Below are positions 35,614 to 36,304 of a DNA stretch of 36,304 bases, piece after piece (position 1 is the first letter of the stretch; each line of letters opens with the position of its first letter). The translations under genes were made by a program, and so were the position numbers. The stretch comes from Vairimorpha ceranae (lineage: Eukaryota; Microsporidia; Nosematidae), in assembly GCF_000988165.1 (NCBI RefSeq), contig NW_020169338.1:1-36304 (forward strand), read 5' to 3'. The notes beneath the pieces were generated by a model. It made no database searches and was not told where the DNA came from. It was given only the letters and a program-made list of their open reading frames with translations.

Positions 35614-36304
35614 AGGCGCTACTTCATTTTTTCACTTTCCTACTAACTAAGTACAAAAAATAAAAAAGTGAACGTAATTATGTGGAGGAGGTGGGGGAGA
35701 AAAGATGAAGTAAAGGTAAAAAAGCATTTATTTTTCTAACCCCTATTATAAAAAATTTTAAAAATGAAATTTAACGAAAACTTTTTTGTAAACAATAAAA
35801 AGACAATAGAATTATTTTAAGAAAACAATATAATTAGAAAAGAAAATGTATGTATTAAATTAGAAAGTAGAAAGATAATTGTAAATGCTACCACGTATAT
35901 AGACGGGTGTGCCTACAGATGTACTTCTATGACATGTGGGTCTAAGGCTAGTCTGAAGAAGGGGTCAAAAATGGCCCCTCTTAATATAGAATTTGTAAAA
36001 AATCTAAGGGGGATGTCGCTGAGTACACGATTATAACCTAGCACCAGCCATTGACTTCTGCGATTGTTAAGAGAATACATTTATTAAAATCAAAGATTTG
36101 ATTTTGCAAGTAATCTTTGAACAAGAGCCAGTAATGGTTTAAATGGGTGGAGAAGGTATTGGGATGCAGTTTGACGAAACTGCTATCTGTAATGGGGAGT
36201 TAATACCTAACCCATCTTGTACTCTAGACAACAAACATAATGTACAATGGATAGTGGGGGTTTAGAGGAATGTAACCGTAGGAAATTTGTTTTAAAAATT
36301 TAGC
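35614..36304 (+). mobile_element. Merlin-type DNA transposon M1b, runs off the right edge
   Basis: It begins GGCGCTACTTCATTTTTTCA, matching the left end of M1a. The later part (35880-36304) aligns with 2255-2660 of M1a. The transposase start of M1a (CCC then ATG) is altered to CCCCTATTATAAA, so the ATG is lost. D-E-T-A-I-C-N-G-E (first catalytic Asp) is readable at about 36170-36200. The catalytic end lies beyond the window. Several stops show it is not intact. Confidence 0.7.

Noticed and set aside
1..36304. CRISPR array, bacterial operon, integron or prophage
   Set aside because: No regularly spaced repeats of suitable length. Genes are eukaryotic (DcpS, UBL-UBA, IQGAP, dynamin).

Overview
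The window is very AT-rich DNA, and I read it as chromosomal sequence from a microsporidium, probably from the Nosema/Vairimorpha group. Three things point there. The conserved genes are short, intronless eukaryotic proteins (RNase H2 subunit A, enolase, a Vps1/Dnm1-type dynamin, DcpS, Dsk2/ubiquilin, a reduced IQGAP). Most of them carry a CCC or GGG block 5-20 nt upstream of the start ATG, the known microsporidian start-proximal promoter signal. The flanks hold Ty3/gypsy retrotransposons and Merlin (IS1595/ISXO2-like) DNA transposons, which are common in expanded Nosema genomes. The species assignment is inference.

Layout. 1-185 is the 5' end of a minus-strand gene with a FLYWCH-like zinc-binding segment, cut by the window edge. 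395-8794 is a nest of mobile elements: a broken plus-strand gypsy copy (G1), Merlin M1a, Merlin M2, a near-complete but decayed minus-strand gypsy copy with a recognisable 3' LTR (G2), and Merlin M3a. 8795-12762 is sparse; it holds a 106-codon orphan gene (9588-9908), two stretches that look able to fold as RNA, and a decayed Merlin (M4a).

12768-26850 is the gene island. In order it holds RNase H2A (+), enolase (-), a small multi-pass membrane protein (+), dynamin (+), DcpS (-), Dsk2 (+), IQGAP-like (-), a second M4 copy (M4b), and a lysine-rich protein with a folded C-terminus (-). Intergenic distances are mostly 50-550 bp. Divergent and convergent neighbours alternate and there is no operon.

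26860-36304 is a second nest: gypsy G4, decayed Merlin M5, gypsy G3 interrupted by Merlin M3b, an unrecognised broken coding stretch (34837-35312), and a second M1 copy (M1b) running off the right edge.

How the genes fit together. The island is housekeeping: removal of RNA from RNA-DNA hybrids, glycolysis, membrane fission, clearance of cap fragments after 3'-5' mRNA decay, delivery of ubiquitinated proteins to the proteasome, and actin/cytokinesis scaffolding. All transposon and retrotransposon coding regions in the window carry frameshifts or stops, so none looks autonomous here. I found no convincing tRNA, rRNA or CRISPR by eye. The most unusual signals are the Merlin terminal repeats that carry a host-like CCC promoter plus the transposase start codon, the small orphan gene with a perfect CCC signal inside transposon territory, and two AT-flanked stretches with strong hairpin potential.
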